Source of the DNA: Alkalinema sp. FACHB-956
GTDB lineage: Bacteria > Cyanobacteriota > Cyanobacteriia > Leptolyngbyales > Leptolyngbyaceae
Reading direction: 5' to 3'
Length of the DNA stretch: 64,000 nucleotides
Assembly: GCF_014697025.1 (NCBI RefSeq)
Contig: NZ_JACJRC010000020.1
Coordinates: 38,937 to 102,936 of the forward strand
A program made the position numbers and the translations under genes. Numbering within the stretch: position 1 is the stretch's first letter; every line of letters begins with the position of its first letter. The notes below the pieces were generated by a model. The model ran no database searches, was not told where the DNA came from, and saw nothing but the letters and a program-made list of their open reading frames with translations. This document shows, one piece after another, positions 16,258-25,317 of this stretch.

Positions 16258-18492
16258 CTACGGAATCGTCACCGGAATCAGGGCATTTTCCGGTAGGTAT
16301 TGACGATAGCGCCCCCCATCGGACATCACCGCCAAAATCCGCAATTTAGAATCCGGCTCCATTTGCAAATCAACCCAAGGCATGGAAATTTCCAAGCACT
16401 GCTCAATTTCCACCTGGGCGCGACTCACCCGATTTTGCCAGCGCAAATGTTCCTGAGCCTCCTGGAACCACAGGGTTCGCGTCAACAAATTCACTCCCAA
16501 ATGGTGGTGGTAGAAGTAGGTCAACGGCGCTTCGTCCGGCAGTTCCACCAACGGCAGCGGACTGTTAAACATCGGCTTGTCCGCGTAGAACCAGAACAGA
16601 TTAAACTCCGGTGGGCAGTCAATGCCGGGTTTAATGCCACTCCGGAAATCGAGGCGGAGATAGAAATTCAAGTGGTCAAACCCATACCACAGGCGTTGGA
16701 TGGCACTGCTTTGGTGCATCGTCCCTCGCGCACCCCCCACTTCAAAGCGACCCGCCTTATCCCAATCCTGCTCATCTCCCCGACCATCAATGATCGGATG
16801 GATGAAGCCCTGGGGTGCCCGATCGCCCGCAGCGGCATGGATTTCCACGGGACGCAGCACCTCTTCCGGCACCGGTTCATCCAAGGCTTGATACAGCGCC
16901 ACCAGGTGCTCTCGGAACAGTTGATCGAAGATGGCATCGTGGTTGGACGAGTGCCCTTCGCCAAACCACCAGAACCAGTCCGACCCTTCCGCCGCATAGA
17001 GGGCTTCCCAGGCTTCCGGATTCGCGTCTTCCGTGGCTTCGGGATGGCGGGCGAGGGTGTCCCGCGCTGCTGTTAGTAAATCCCAGGCTTTGTTTTTAGC
17101 CGGATCGCCAATCCAGGTGGTAAAGCTGCCGTCCACCCAGGAGCCGCTGTGCAGTTCTGCGGCGGGGATTGTGGCAGTGGTGGGGAATTTTTCAATAAAT
17201 TCCGAGACGGTGACGAGTTCAATATCCGAGGTTGCACTCAGGGTGGAATAGAGCGCCTCTAGGAACGGCTTACCGTCCTCGGGGTAAAACTCCCAGCAGT
17301 TTTCACCATCTAGGGCGATCGTAACGAGCCAGGGTTCATCCAAGGTGGTGGAAGTCGTGTCCTGCTTATCCTTCAACGCACGGGAAATCGATTCTAAATG
17401 CCCGATTAAATCCGCAGCGGCTTTCTTGGGTTCCATACCGCTGTAGGTAAAGCCAATCAGGTCAGACAGCCGGTGATCCCGGAAGACGATCGAAATATCC
17501 CCCGCAGGGGTTTCCAGCTTGTAGGGGCGATAAATCAGTTCAGGATCCTGCACCGTTCCCGTTTCATCGCGGTGGAAAAAGTGCTTAATGCTCCAACCCA
17601 AAACCGCTTCATCGGAACAAATCCAGCGAATATTTTCCTTGGCGACGTAGGGCAGGATCGCGGGACTCACGGACTGTTCCGAGGGCCATAACCCACGCAG
17701 GGGCCGATCGAAGCGCTCTTCGTACATTTCCCGAGCTTTGCGCAGGTGGCGGGGGATATCTTCAGCGTATTGGAACCGGGCATTGGGCAACTTCATTTCG
17801 GGCACGGCCACGCGACCCGCATCCGTATCCGCCAGCAGCGGCATGATGGGATGGGTGTAGGGCGTGGTGGTCACTTCCAACTGGCCCGCATCCTGCATTT
17901 TCTTGTGCTGCGGGATGATGTTGGCCATGATTTCCCGATGCTTGCTGATGATGCGCTGCCGATCGCCCAGGGTAAAGCCCTTGCCCTGCTCCAACCAAGC
18001 GGCAATGTCGCGATCGCCCCAGAACAGGGGATCAATCCAGCACAGGTTATGCCAAGCCAGCAGATCGCTGTAATCTGCATCTTGCCAATTTTCTAAACAC
18101 CAGCCCCGACCCATTTCCTGCCGCTGGGCGTAGAGTTGGGAGTAGCGCGGGTGGGGATCAATCATCGTGCGGTGGTGGGCATCGAAGAAATGCTCGATGA
18201 TAAATTCCTTTTGGGTTACCGCTAGGTGCTCCGTGGGCGTCAGCGTCAGTTTTAGGTAGGGATCGAGCGCTGTGCCTTTGACGTAATCCTCAATTTGCAG
18301 CATCAACGACGGCACAAGATTCACCGTTTGATGCAATTTCGGATATTTCTCTAGTAATAAGATCAAATCTAGATAATCCTTGGTGCCATGCAAGCGCACC
18401 CAAGGCAAACGGTATTCCCCTTCAGCGGCACGGCTTTTGTAGAGCGGTTGGTGTTGGTGCCAAATGAAGGCAACGTAGAGAGGATGTGGCAT
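16258..18492 (-). CDS. Glycoside hydrolase family 57 protein
   Basis: 744 residues. The N-terminus WHQHQPLY is GH57 motif 1; further GH57 blocks are the LWPSEQSVSP segment (~275) and the DGENCWEFYP segment (~395), which is near the expected catalytic acid region. Residues ~1-440 form the GH57 catalytic part; the C-terminal ~250 residues are beta-rich and match the accessory domain of cyanobacterial GH57 proteins. GH57 enzymes act on alpha-glucans (alpha-amylase, 4-alpha-glucanotransferase or branching activities), so a role in glycogen metabolism is likely but the exact reaction is open. It starts with ATG 18492. Confidence 0.9.
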   Translation of the reverse strand: MPHPLYVAFIWHQHQPLYKSRAAEGEYRLPWVRLHGTKDYLDLILLLEKYPKLHQTVNLVPSLMLQIEDYVKGTALDPYLKLTLTPTEHLAVTQKEFIIEHFFDAHHRTMIDPHPRYSQLYAQRQEMGRGWCLENWQDADYSDLLAWHNLCWIDPLFWGDRDIAAWLEQGKGFTLGDRQRIISKHREIMANIIPQHKKMQDAGQLEVTTTPYTHPIMPLLADTDAGRVAVPEMKLPNARFQYAEDIPRHLRKAREMYEERFDRPLRGLWPSEQSVSPAILPYVAKENIRWICSDEAVLGWSIKHFFHRDETGTVQDPELIYRPYKLETPAGDISIVFRDHRLSDLIGFTYSGMEPKKAAADLIGHLESISRALKDKQDTTSTTLDEPWLVTIALDGENCWEFYPEDGKPFLEALYSTLSATSDIELVTVSEFIEKFPTTATIPAAELHSGSWVDGSFTTWIGDPAKNKAWDLLTAARDTLARHPEATEDANPEAWEALYAAEGSDWFWWFGEGHSSNHDAIFDQLFREHLVALYQALDEPVPEEVLRPVEIHAAAGDRAPQGFIHPIIDGRGDEQDWDKAGRFEVGGARGTMHQSSAIQRLWYGFDHLNFYLRLDFRSGIKPGIDCPPEFNLFWFYADKPMFNSPLPLVELPDEAPLTYFYHHHLGVNLLTRTLWFQEAQEHLRWQNRVSRAQVEIEQCLEISMPWVDLQMEPDSKLRILAVMSDGGRYRQYLPENALIPVTIP

Positions 18493-18728
18493 GGCAATGT
18501 GAGCAACGAAACGTTAATGAATAAGGTGCTGTGTTCTATTGTGCTACTTTCCTGCGATCGTAACAGCTCAATGGTGACGGTTCCCATGATCTATGGGTTG
18601 TTTTAATTTGTGGTGCTGGGAATGATGGCCGTGAAATTGGAGAGAGTCCAGCCTGGGGACGCCGGAGCGATAGACTGAGCGATAGACTATTAACCAGGAA
18701 CCGGAATGCGAGGGATGTGACCCCATGA

Positions 18729-18986
18729 ATTTTCCTGCCCAACCCCATCGATTTACGGTATTTGAACTATGATCGCGGGGTCAAAGCCACCGCCTATGCC
18801 CAAGCAGGCATTGAGGATTACTGGGTCTTAGATGTCATCGATCGACGGCTCCATGTCTTCCGTCAACCAGCAGCCTCTGGCTATCAGCAGGAACTGATTC
18901 TCGCGGAAACCTTAACGGTCAGGCTGATCGCGTTCCCGGACTTAGAAATTGCCATTCAAGATCTGCTGCCTCCTCTCATTCCTTAA
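18729..18986 (+). pseudogene. Uma2-family (DUF820) nuclease, N-terminally deleted remnant
   Basis: The frame is open from 18729 to the stop at 18986 but has no good start. The residues YDRGVKATAYAQAGIEDYWV followed by LDVIDRRLHVFRQP are the C-terminal half of Uma2-type PD-(D/E)XK proteins. The N-terminal half, with the first catalytic residues, is missing from all frames I read upstream. Uma2 genes are abundant and often decayed in cyanobacteria. A TTG at 18762 could start a ~74-residue peptide, but it would lack the catalytic core. Confidence 0.75.
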
Positions 18987-19008
18987 AACAACATCGTGCC
19001 TTAAAACA

Positions 19009-19050
19009 GCAAGACAGGCGATCGCCGATGTTAACGATCGCCTGCCTTGC
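19009..19050 (-). terminator. Terminator of the Nfu gene
   Basis: A 16-bp stem with one mismatch (GCAAG-CAGGCGATCG arms, 19009-19024 and 19035-19050) with a 10-nt loop. Read on the minus strand it is followed by TGTTTT, so it fits termination of nfu transcription; it also faces the Uma2 remnant. Confidence 0.65.
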
Positions 19051-19112
19051 CAACTTGAACTCCGTGGCCCAAGATCACCCAGTCGTTGAGCCGATTTCAG
19101 AATCTCGAAATC

Positions 19113-19349
19113 CTAGAAAACTTGTTCGACTTCCGTAATTTCGGGAATTTGCTCCCGCAGACGGCGCTCAATCCCCATGCGCAGGGTCATGGTGGAACTG
19201 GGGCAAGATCCACAAGCGCCCTGGAGCCGCAGCTTGACGATCGGGCCATCAATTTCAACCAATTCCACATTGCCGCCATCGGAAATTAGGTAAGGACGCA
19301 TTTCATCCAATACCGTTTCCACATTGTCGTTTGTTAATGCCAGTGCCAT
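19113..19349 (-). CDS. nfu: NifU-like C-terminal (Nfu) iron-sulfur scaffold
   Basis: 78-residue Nfu domain protein that carries and delivers an Fe-S cluster; in cyanobacteria this is the essential housekeeping scaffold, including for photosystem I. Seen: [18 protein letters not shown] opening (here [16 protein letters not shown]) and the cluster motif [13 protein letters not shown] with CxxC. ATG at 19349 (MALALTND) is preceded by AAGGA; an in-frame ATG at 19370 would add 7 residues with poorer support. Standalone gene with its own terminator. Confidence 0.93.
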   Translation of the reverse strand: MALALTNDNVETVLDEMRPYLISDGGNVELVEIDGPIVKLRLQGACGSCPSSTMTLRMGIERRLREQIPEITEVEQVF

Positions 19350-19527
19350 ACAGGATATTCCTTGTTGCAACTTGATGAAGGTTTGCCTATGCCAATCCTA
19401 GCGGATCACGCCTCCCCCCTAGCCACACCCCCAGCCATCCTGCATTGATTTTTTGAGGGGTAACTATGGGAAAAATCTCTAGAACTCATCTTCTAGAACC
19501 AACGTTCTGCAACCTTTTCTCTGGAAC

Positions 19528-20181
19528 CTAGGCCAGTAATTGAATGTTGGTAAACACAAATTCAACGGGTTGAGAGTTATCTTCCGTAGTGATCACTCGC
19601 TTGTTAAGGACTGTGTACCCATTCACTTCTTCGTAGCTATCCTCAAATAGTTGTTTGGGGCTGGTTTGCACACCAGTTTGGGGATCATGATACACAGAGT
19701 CGTAGGTGTGGGACAGATAGCCAGCCCCCGTCTCGTAGGTGCTAAAGGTGTTAATCGTTACAACATTGCCATGGATATGGCGATGGACAAGTACCACTTC
19801 GTTGTTGCGCACTTTGTAGCGATCGCCCGTTGCCTTACCGCCCATGATAATTTCCACCGCGCCGGACTCATCGGTCTCGCCAAAGGTGAAGGTGTTGGCT
19901 CCGTGGGTTTGCTCAAAGGCACGTCGAACTCGGTGAATAGCCGTTTCCCACAGTTGACCTTGAATTGCTTTCAGAACTTCTTCGTCCTCAATCCCCGTCA
20001 CCTCACCCTTATAGCCCATACGTGGATCCGGAGAGACCTTGGCCTGTCCCTGGAACACCTGGTCACCACAACGATAGGTCACATCTGCGGTATAGCCGGG
20101 AAAGCTGGAATCCCAGGTATAACGGTTTTCATAGGCCGCCCGAAACAGGGTGGTTGCATCTGCGCCTACAGCAATGTTCAT
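19528..20181 (-). CDS. DUF3386 family protein
   Basis: 217 residues, soluble and beta-rich, with no signal peptide or membrane helix. The sequence pattern (LFRAAYENRYTWDSSFPGY near the N-terminus, conserved cyanobacterial block around DDEEVLKAIQ-like EDEEVLKAIQGQLWE, and a C-terminal VFTNIQLL) fits the DUF3386 family, restricted to cyanobacteria and plastid-bearing organisms and of unknown function. ATG 20181. No operon partners: the next gene upstream on the same strand is more than 600 bp away. Confidence 0.8.
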   Translation of the reverse strand: MNIAVGADATTLFRAAYENRYTWDSSFPGYTADVTYRCGDQVFQGQAKVSPDPRMGYKGEVTGIEDEEVLKAIQGQLWETAIHRVRRAFEQTHGANTFTFGETDESGAVEIIMGGKATGDRYKVRNNEVVLVHRHIHGNVVTINTFSTYETGAGYLSHTYDSVYHDPQTGVQTSPKQLFEDSYEEVNGYTVLNKRVITTEDNSQPVEFVFTNIQLLA

Positions 20182-20790
20182 CAGTCTTCTCCATGAAAGT
20201 CTGTTCTATCTTAGCGTTCTGCCTTGCTAGATTTAGCGGAGCTGGGATAGGGAGACCCGACAGGCTGAGATAGGGAGACCCGATAGGCTGGGATAGGGAG
20301 ACCCGATCGATCCTGGCTGCAAAAACGCAGTAACTGCCAGAAAAATACAGTAAAAAACCAGCCTAGAGATGGTAGAAGGCTGGCTTACACTGAATATCAG
20401 GACTGTCAGGTAGACGGACTTTCGGCAGATGCTCTTGCTAGATTTGGTAGATTAGAGGTTTAGATCCAACGCGATTTAAATTCGTAGTTTTAATTCAGAG
20501 TTTAAATCTAGCTGGGTGGTAGATGGCCCTTGAAAAATTCCTACTACCGGACAAGGACCCAAACTTGCGTACTTGTTGACAGTTTAAGGGTCAACGATCG
20601 CCAGATTCTTGAGTAAATTCCCCATACTTTTGATGAGGAATTGATGAAGCGGGATCAGCGTATTTTGTACAGAAGCGCCTGAATGGTCGGGCCATATCTG
20701 ACGAGCAAGACTTAACTTGCTCACAGGTTATTGCTCACAGGTTATTGCTCACGGGCAATTGAGCACGAGCAGTTGATCACGGGCAATTGC
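20182..20790. other. 609-bp gap with two repeat tracts and a hairpin
   Basis: 20237-20310 holds three imperfect ~24-bp copies containing GATAGGGAGACCCGA. 20358-20383 is a hairpin CCAGCCT...AGGCTGG. 20719-20803 is a degenerate tandem tract built on GGTTATTGCTCAC and CGGGCAATTG. I see no gene. The second tract runs up to the stop of the glycerate kinase gene. Confidence 0.6.
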
Positions 20791-21849
20791 TTACGGGCAA
20801 TATATCCGGCAAGGGAGATGGTTAGGCTGAATGTCGATCACGCGATCGACCCATTGTGGCTCTTCCAGCAACGGTTGAATAAACAGTTCTGGATGCAGTG
20901 CTTTCCAAAAATATTTCACGAAGTCAGTAATTTCTGCGTCGCTCATCCCCGGCTTGCCCTGGGCGATCATGCGATGTTCTGCCTCGCAGCGCCATTGGAT
21001 ACTCAAACGGTAGTCTGGCACCTGCAAAACAATCAACCGATCGAGCAACTCCCACAATGGCTGATAGGCATACAAGTTCCGGTTCATATCCCGAGCAAAC
21101 TGGCGATCGGCCTCCGTCACGATCGGTTCCGGCGCAGAGTCAAACATAAACGGCGCAACGGGCCGACAGCCGACAAACCAGCCCTCAAACAACACCACAT
21201 CTGCCAGCGCAATCCGCTCGGACTGGCGGCGATCGCCCGCCCCCTGGAAGGCTGATTTATCGAAGCGTGGCAGGTCTACGGGAAATTGCTGCGATCGTAT
21301 TTTTTCCAAGACCGTTAACCCCAATTCCACGTCATGGGTTCCGGGTGGCCCTCGTCGATCGAGACGCGGATCCCGCAATCGCAAGGCTTGACGCTCAGCA
21401 TAGGTCAAGTACAGATCATCCAGGGAAAAGCCGATCGCGCGCTGGCCCAAGTGCTGCAATAGAATCGCCAAAATTTGGGTCAATGTAGTTTTGCCTGTGC
21501 CCTGACCGCCCAAAAAGCCTACGATCAACGGCTGCGCTTGTTGCTTTCGCCATTCTGCAATCTGCTGCGCTAGGGGAATCCACACCTGCCATAACGGAGG
21601 CAGCAAATCCTCAGGAAAAGCTAAGGCTTGGGAAAAGGTTTGAAAATCAGCATAAATCCGCTGTAAAAACGTCAACCTTGCCTCAATTTCTGTCTGGAGT
21701 GCCTGGGGATCGTCGCTGGGTCGATCGGCCTCCGGTACAGCCTGTGGCCCTGGGTCTACTAATCGACGAGCCGCTAGTTGACGAGCCACGGTGGCAATTG
21801 AGGCTTGTCCTGCTAAAAATTCCTGCAATGGTTGGCTCAAATCGCCCAT
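20791..21849 (-). CDS. glyK: D-glycerate 3-kinase (plant/cyanobacterial type)
   Basis: Phosphorylates glycerate to 3-phosphoglycerate, closing the photorespiratory cycle back to the Calvin cycle (cytoplasm). P-loop GGQGTGKTTL is at ~residue 115, and downstream lie GFSLDDLYLT, RGPPGTHDVELG and LPRFDKSAFQGAGDR, all diagnostic of the GLYK family, which is related to phosphoribulokinase/uridine kinase folds. Length 352, with an N-terminal helical extension. Its ATG (CAT at 21847-21849) overlaps a possible ATG of the opposite-strand COP23 gene. The C-terminus ends close to the repeat tract at 20719-20803. Confidence 0.92.
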   Translation of the reverse strand: MGDLSQPLQEFLAGQASIATVARQLAARRLVDPGPQAVPEADRPSDDPQALQTEIEARLTFLQRIYADFQTFSQALAFPEDLLPPLWQVWIPLAQQIAEWRKQQAQPLIVGFLGGQGTGKTTLTQILAILLQHLGQRAIGFSLDDLYLTYAERQALRLRDPRLDRRGPPGTHDVELGLTVLEKIRSQQFPVDLPRFDKSAFQGAGDRRQSERIALADVVLFEGWFVGCRPVAPFMFDSAPEPIVTEADRQFARDMNRNLYAYQPLWELLDRLIVLQVPDYRLSIQWRCEAEHRMIAQGKPGMSDAEITDFVKYFWKALHPELFIQPLLEEPQWVDRVIDIQPNHLPCRIYCP

Positions 21850-21964
21850 GAATTTCTATCAAACTCTCCCTGACCACCCCCCATTTTATTCCGGACGGCT
21901 CAAATCGGCTGGCGTCTTAAGGGATCAAGGTGCTTGTTCTCTGGGCATCCCTTACTGGCTATGG

Positions 21965-22627
21965 ATGCAACCTCCTATGACTTTTTGTGACTGCTACCTG
22001 CCCATTCTGTTGAATCGCCCCAGGGCTACAAGCGAGCCATCTCAAAGCCCCAGGGCAAAACAAGACTCATCCATCGGCCCTCTGGCTCGATCGATCGCAG
22101 TTGGCCTCTTGGCGATCGGAAGCACTCTGGCCATGTTTCCCAGAGCCAGCCAAGCAGCCACCTTTCCCAACCTGGTTTTTGAATGTCCCAAGGGTAGCCG
22201 AGTCATGGTGGCGCGATCGATTACAAGCCGCAAGGTCAGCCAACCCATTTTGCAGTTCACGGGACGGGGCAAGTTCTCTGCCAACCATCGCTGCCGGGAA
22301 GTGGCCGCCCGCTTCAATTTCCTCAATTCTGGTACTAGTGAATATTCCCTCGCCTATCTGACGACCGGAATTCGCAAAAATCAGCCGATCGTCTGTAGCG
22401 TGGAGGAATACGGCGCACCCTGCAATCAGACGGAAGGTGTGCAGATCCTCACCCTCAATCCCCGCGATCGCAGTCCTGCCCGCCGAGATTATGCGTTGAG
22501 TCTCATTGTGGCGCGCTTGCACCAGGCAAACACCAAAACACCTGTTCTAGTGGATTCTCCTCCGGCGCAGTATGTCAACCTTCGGGAGTTAATTGAGCAA
22601 GCCCTACAAGACACACAGGCAGAGTAA
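21965..22627 (+). CDS. COP23-domain exported protein
   Basis: A secreted or peripheral protein with a COP23 (circadian-oscillating protein of 23 kDa) domain, known only from cyanobacteria; function unknown. After a polar N-terminus there is a signal-like hydrophobic run (SIAVGLLAIGSTLAMF) ending ASQA, then a ~150-residue domain with four Cys (FECP, HRCRE, VCSVEE, APCNQ) that may form two disulfides. The start is uncertain: in-frame ATGs at 21848, 21965 and 21977 are all possible and none has a strong ribosome site. I use 21965. Divergent from glyK. Confidence 0.75.
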   Translation: MQPPMTFCDCYLPILLNRPRATSEPSQSPRAKQDSSIGPLARSIAVGLLAIGSTLAMFPRASQAATFPNLVFECPKGSRVMVARSITSRKVSQPILQFTGRGKFSANHRCREVAARFNFLNSGTSEYSLAYLTTGIRKNQPIVCSVEEYGAPCNQTEGVQILTLNPRDRSPARRDYALSLIVARLHQANTKTPVLVDSPPAQYVNLRELIEQALQDTQAE

Positions 22628-22672
22628 CTGAGCCCGTTTGAAGGCTCTAGCGGTCTGAAGCGTTGGCCTTCT

Positions 22673-22858
22673 TTAGCCTTCTGCCAGCGAACTTTGAACG
22701 GGCTGGCTTGGCGCAGGTTTAGGGATGCCGACAGACACAGACAGAGAAGGGGTGGGCCAATGGGGCATCGTTTGCCAACAGCGGGGACAAAACCATTCGA
22801 CTTGTCCACGCTTGACATAACGCAGCAGGGAAGTTGAGCAGCAAGGACATTGGGTCAT
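22673..22858 (-). CDS. Small zinc-ribbon protein
   Basis: 61 residues with two knuckles, CPCC near residue 4 and CPRC near residue 24, forming a C-x2-C...C-x2-C zinc site, then a Pro/Ser-rich tail. Resembles small cyanobacterial zinc-ribbon proteins of unknown function. ATG at 22858. Function not assigned. Confidence 0.6.
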   Translation of the reverse strand: MTQCPCCSTSLLRYVKRGQVEWFCPRCWQTMPHWPTPSLSVSVGIPKPAPSQPVQSSLAEG

Positions 22859-23618
22859 GGTGGATTACCTAAGTTAGACTTTAAAATTTTTTGAAAAATT
22901 ATAAAAACGACCAACGGTGAAAACCCCAAAGGACTGGGACAACCAGGCAAGCCCGTCTGGACAGGGATCCTAGGGAAAATCCTGGCTGAGTTGGCGGACT
23001 AAGTTTTACGGACTGAAGTTAACTTGAAGTTAACTATGAATAACGATGAAGATTTAGTTGACTAAAACGCTGCTCCTTCAGCTGTCAGCTCAGGGGTTCC
23101 CCATTGTCCAGTTCAGGGATTCTGCAACGGGGGAGGCGCAGGGGATGGAGAAGAATGTGCTGTGCGATCGAGGACAACTGAATTCACTGACTACGGATTC
23201 ACTGACTGCGGATTCACTGACTGCGGATTCACTGACCATCATTTACTAACAAACAACATCTCCTAGGGTGAAGGGGGATCGATGGGAGTCGGCTTCTCAT
23301 TTCACAATCATCATTTCCTGTAGTGTGGTACGTTTCGTTGTTTAACCACTGGTGATAGACTAACGAACTTCATGGGGATCAAACATTGGGCAATCTCCCT
23401 ATTTGCCTGGGGAGATTCACCCAATCCGGTGTTAAGTTTGATGTCATTTGGAGAGAAATCGGGGGGATGCGAATTCGGGTATGATGCCGACAGAGCGGAT
23501 ATACAAGGATGCAGGCAAGCCTGTATTGGGTTACGCCCGTATTGGGTTACACGATTGAGTTACGCCTGTATTAAGTTGCGCCATTGAGTTACGCCCGTAT
23601 TGAGTCAGTAGTGAGTTC
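22859..23618. other. 760-bp gap without a convincing gene
   Basis: 23178-23237 is a tandem tract of about four 14-bp units (GGATTCACTGACTG type). 23520-23600 is a degenerate tract of GGGTTACGCCCGTATT-like units ending just before the GT39 start. Open frames here (for example 23058-23249) are made of these repeats and show no protein-like composition. Confidence 0.55.
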
Positions 23619-25316
23619 ATGAGTCCCAATCTGTTTACCTATGGACGGTTTGGCCGATCGTTGCCTACCCAAGAACGCTGGATTGATTTGGCTTGGGCGG
23701 GCGGGTTGTTGCTAGCGGCTAGCTTTTTGCTTTGCTTTCAGCTCGGCAATCTCCCTCTACGCGATTGGGACGAGGGCATTGTGGCCCAAGTAGCGCGAGA
23801 AATTTGGCGATCGGGTTCTGCAATTTTTCATGATCTTTCTGCATGGCCGGAGTGGATCTACCCCAAGGATGTCGTTGGCAATCCCTACTTTAATAAGCCG
23901 CCGTTGATGCACTGGTTGGTGGCCTTGAGCTATGGCTTGGGGGGCGTGACAGAACTGAGCTCACGCTTACCCAGCGCACTATTGACCGCGACCTCGGTGC
24001 CGTTGCTCTACTGGATTGGCCGTGAAATTTTTTATGAGCGGGTTCCAGCACTGTTTTCCGCCATGGTGTATTTAACCTGGTTGCCGATCGTTCGGCAGGG
24101 GCGCTTAGCGATGCTAGATGGCGCGATTCTCTGCTTTTTTTTGTTTATGATGGCCTGTCTGTTGCGATCGCGGCGGGATTTGCGCTGGAGTTGTGGGGTT
24201 GGCATCGGCATTGGCCTGATGTGCTTTACGAAGGGCATTTTGGGACTGTTCCTGGGGGCGATCGGTCTAGCATTCATGGTGTGGGATACGCCACGTTTGC
24301 TGTCCTGTGGCTATCTTTGGTTGGGGTTGGGGTTGGGGATTGCGCCCGTGGCCAGTTGGTACGGGGCACAATGGTTGCAATACCAGCATCAATTTGTTGG
24401 GGAACACCTGATGAAACAGTCCATCAATCGGGTGTGGGAGGATGTGGGCAGTAATAAAGGCCCAGTATGGTACTACCTCCTAGAGGTGTTGAAATATGGG
24501 GTACCTTGGATTTTCTTTTTGCCGCAGGCGATCGGGTTTGCTTGGCACCATCGCAATTTGAGCTGGGCGAGACTGTTATTGCTGTGGAGCGGGGTCTATT
24601 TTGCGGTGATTTCTATCATGAGTACGAAGCTACCCTGGTATGTCCTGCCGCTGTATCCAGCCTTATCTTTATTGGTGGGTGCGCAGTTATCGCGTCTGTG
24701 GACGCCACCTTTAGCATCATCGGTGCATCAACCCATGCGAATGACCTATCGGAAGGCATGGACTGGTTTATTTGGTCTATTGATGGCGATTTCCGGAGCG
24801 GGCATTGCTTATTTTGTCACGCAGCCCAATCCCGAATGGGATATTGTGTTGGCATTGGGGACGCTGGGGATTACGGGACTGGTGGTGATGATTTTGCTAT
24901 TCCGGCAGGATCGACAGTTTATTCCTGTTCTGATGTGGGGAATGTATTTAACCCTGTTGTTTTTTGTGGGATCCAATGTGTGGATTTGGGAATTAAATGA
25001 AGCCTATCCCGTTAAGCCGATCGCCCAAATGATTCAAGCTCGTACGCCCGATCGATCGACGATTTATACGTCCTATTTTGCCAATCGACCTTCGCTTAAT
25101 TTCTACAGTGGGCGGCAGGTGATTCCTGCGGATTTGCCCACGCTGATTCAAAAGCTACAAACGCCCGATCGATCGAAGCAATTGCCCTATCTTTTAGTAG
25201 AGGCGGATGTGGTACCTCAGTTACCAGCTAAGCAAGTGAAGCAACTGGCGTCGATCGAGGTGAAGACTTTGGGTAAACCGAGTACCTGGGTACTACTTGC
25301 TAAAGCTAAAGAATAA
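23619..25316 (+). CDS. GT39/ArnT-like membrane glycosyltransferase
   Basis: 565 residues with about 11-12 membrane segments. The first periplasmic loop carries RDWDEG (D49, D51, E52), the signature of ArnT/PMT (GT-C) transferases that use polyprenyl-phosphate sugars, followed by NPYFNKPPLMHWL, the second ArnT-type block. The likely action is transfer of a sugar from a lipid carrier to a lipid or protein on the periplasmic side; donor and acceptor are unknown. A short soluble C-terminal domain (~480-565) follows. ATG 23619. The IS5-type element begins within 2 bp of the stop codon. Confidence 0.87.
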   Translation: MSPNLFTYGRFGRSLPTQERWIDLAWAGGLLLAASFLLCFQLGNLPLRDWDEGIVAQVAREIWRSGSAIFHDLSAWPEWIYPKDVVGNPYFNKPPLMHWLVALSYGLGGVTELSSRLPSALLTATSVPLLYWIGREIFYERVPALFSAMVYLTWLPIVRQGRLAMLDGAILCFFLFMMACLLRSRRDLRWSCGVGIGIGLMCFTKGILGLFLGAIGLAFMVWDTPRLLSCGYLWLGLGLGIAPVASWYGAQWLQYQHQFVGEHLMKQSINRVWEDVGSNKGPVWYYLLEVLKYGVPWIFFLPQAIGFAWHHRNLSWARLLLLWSGVYFAVISIMSTKLPWYVLPLYPALSLLVGAQLSRLWTPPLASSVHQPMRMTYRKAWTGLFGLLMAISGAGIAYFVTQPNPEWDIVLALGTLGITGLVVMILLFRQDRQFIPVLMWGMYLTLLFFVGSNVWIWELNEAYPVKPIAQMIQARTPDRSTIYTSYFANRPSLNFYSGRQVIPADLPTLIQKLQTPDRSKQLPYLLVEADVVPQLPAKQVKQLASIEVKTLGKPSTWVLLAKAKE

Positions 25317-25317
25317 A

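Noticed and set aside
16300..17076. Long open frame on the + strand antisense to the GH57 gene
   Set aside because: It is a shadow of a well-supported GC-rich gene on the minus strand; composition is not protein-like and there is no ribosome site.
23058..23249. 63-codon frame upstream of the GT39 gene
   Set aside because: Built from tandem DNA repeats (SLTADSLTADSL type); no sign of a real protein.
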